This document shows positions 63,901 to 64,000 of a stretch of DNA of 64,000 bases, piece by piece. The notes beneath the pieces are model-generated. The model did not search any database and had not been told where the DNA came from. It worked only from the letters and a program-made list of their open reading frames with translations. The stretch covers positions 1-64,000 of the forward strand of contig JBEVWC010000004.1 in NCBI GenBank assembly GCA_040506775.1, given 5' to 3'. Position 1 is the first letter of the stretch; each line of letters starts with the position of its first letter. The stretch comes from Thiodiazotropha sp040506775 (GTDB lineage Bacteria > Pseudomonadota > Gammaproteobacteria > Chromatiales > Chromatiaceae). The translations under genes and the position numbers were made by a program.

Positions 63901-64000
63901 GAATTTCACCGCCCGAACCGGTTGCGGCGCCCGGATGGGGTGAGATCGCGGTGGGATGGTTGTGGGTCTCCACCTTCATCAGGATGTGAATCTCCTCCTG
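60965..64000 (-). CDS. purL: phosphoribosylformylglycinamidine synthase PurL (partial, start outside window)
   Basis: The large bacterial PurL (about 1290 residues when complete) makes FGAM in purine synthesis. The window holds about 1011 C-terminal residues. ATP-grasp-like text includes LMKVETHNHPTAISPHPGA and LLIYADRSDGG-like AYHDRSDGGLFALLCEM. The C-terminal glutaminase domain has GFSYGDVLGAGEGWAKS, the nucleophile Cys in LGVCNGCQMLSNL, and the His in MMPHPERVTRS. The N-terminus and start codon lie to the right of 64000. Confidence 0.98.
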   Translation of the reverse strand, partial: QEEIHILMKVETHNHPTAISPHPGAATGSGGEIRDEGATGRGSKPKAGLCGFSVSNLRIPGAELPWETDFGKPGRIVSALDIMLEGPIGAASFNNEFGRPNLCGYFRTYEAEVPGPDGDELRGYHKPIMLAGGLGNIRGEHIEKNGFPSGSPLVVLGGPAMLIGLGGGAASSMASGTSAEDLDFASVQRSNPEMQRRCQEVIDACWSRGQINPILFIHDVGAGGLSNALPELVHDAALGGRFELRAIPNDDPGMSPMEIWCNESQERYVMAVDAARLEEFKAICERERCPYAVVGEAMDEETLILGDAHFDNNPIDLPMSLLFGKPPRMLRDVRRKTFKKQELDFSGIDLDEAARRVLSLPSVASKTFLITIGDRSITGMVTRDQMVGPWQVPVADVAVTASGLMGYTGEAMAMGERTPLALLDAPASGRMAIGEAITNIAASAITHISDIKLSANWMAPAGHPGEDVKLYETVKSVGLELCPALGIAIPVGKDSMSMKTVWQEQGEQRAMTAPISLIISAFAPVNDVRRTLTPQLRTDLGDSDLILIDLGKGMNRLGATALSQVYGQIGHHGADLNDPSAVRRFFEVIQELNRSQLLLAYHDRSDGGLFALLCEMAFAGHCGITIDVDDLGEDDLGALFNEELGAVIQVRHSETDDVLKLLSDAGLGRCSHVIGTLNLADRIEFRRAGSPILQAARSDLQKTWSETSRQMQALRDNPECAEEEYARLDAADPGMTAKPGFDIEEDIAAPMIATGVRPPMAILREQGVNGQLEMAAAFHRAGFECVDVHMSDIIEDRVDLDRFKGLVACGGFSYGDVLGAGEGWAKSALFNGRAREAFHRFFNRTDTFALGVCNGCQMLSNLHDLIPGAEDWPHFVRNRSEQFEARFISVEVTDSSSILLTGMQGSRLPIVVAHGEGRAEFRDAGHLERARELSVMRYVENDGQVAQRYPANPNGSPEGLTGFCNQDGRVTIMMPHPERVTRSVQHSWRPDHWGEDAPWLRLFRNARVWVN

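Noticed and set aside
1..64000. CRISPR arrays.
   Set aside because: No regularly spaced direct repeats of CRISPR type were seen; the only tandem repeat is the AGTTTTG heptamer array.

Overview
The window is a 64 kb piece of a gammaproteobacterial chromosome. The tol-pal/ruvABC/yebC block, the anaerobic ubiquinone genes (ubiT, ubiU, ubiV), speA/speB, ribE/ribD-nrdR-glyA and a large PurL all have that gene order and protein style. The background is GC-rich with dense, often overlapping genes. It resembles a Chromatiales-like, possibly sulfur-oxidising lineage, but nothing in the window fixes the genus. No tRNA, rRNA or CRISPR array was recognised.

Region 1 (1-4.6 kb) is AT-rich and accessory. 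It is a decayed integron: the N-terminal remnant of an integron-type integrase on the minus strand, a crossover-like GTTATGT site, and then three plus-strand genes arranged as cassettes. They encode an unknown small protein, a HEPN-like protein with an RX4H motif, and a TIR-like/TPR protein of the CAP12/Pycsar-effector type. A nearly textbook attC folds between genes 1 and 2, and an eroded attC lies between genes 2 and 3. The array ends at an IS30-family transposase fragment.

Region 2 (4.6-14.2 kb, minus strand) is housekeeping: yebC-ruvC-ruvA-ruvB-ybgC-tolQRAB-pal-cpoB-queE-queC.

Region 3 (14.4-25 kb) holds an HDOD-GAF signalling protein, an XRE regulator, a glycine-rich effector-like protein followed by a small three-TM protein, and a VIT/VWA surface protein with a GlyGly-CTERM tail beside its own rhombosortase. 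Two 25-26 bp operator-like sequences, one before the XRE gene and one before the VIT/VWA gene, share ATATACGGYACTTTC. Small inverted-repeat elements surround this block. A membrane-anchored unknown protein and a YiiX-type papain-like protein follow.

Region 4 (25-37.5 kb) has two radical SAM proteins, ubiU-ubiV, and a probable sensing operon (TonB-dependent receptor, periplasmic binding protein, BarA-like hybrid kinase). After these come murI, convergent ubiT and a TauD-like dioxygenase.

Region 5 (37.6-47.2 kb) contains ribE/ribD/nrdR/glyA, an orphan XrtA-type polysaccharide chain-length determinant, an unknown protein, and speA/speB for putrescine synthesis.

Region 6 (47.5-60.7 kb) is an aryl-polyene/xanthomonadin-like pigment cluster. 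It encodes an ACP, two hotdog dehydratases, a lipid A-type acyltransferase, a LolA-like protein, an MMPL exporter, a membrane protein, an AMP ligase, a ketosynthase, a chain-length factor, a ketoreductase and a GT2. A lipoprotein, a DUF218 protein and a flavin-dependent halogenase-like protein lie beside it. No enzyme that makes the aryl starter is in the window. The window ends inside purL.
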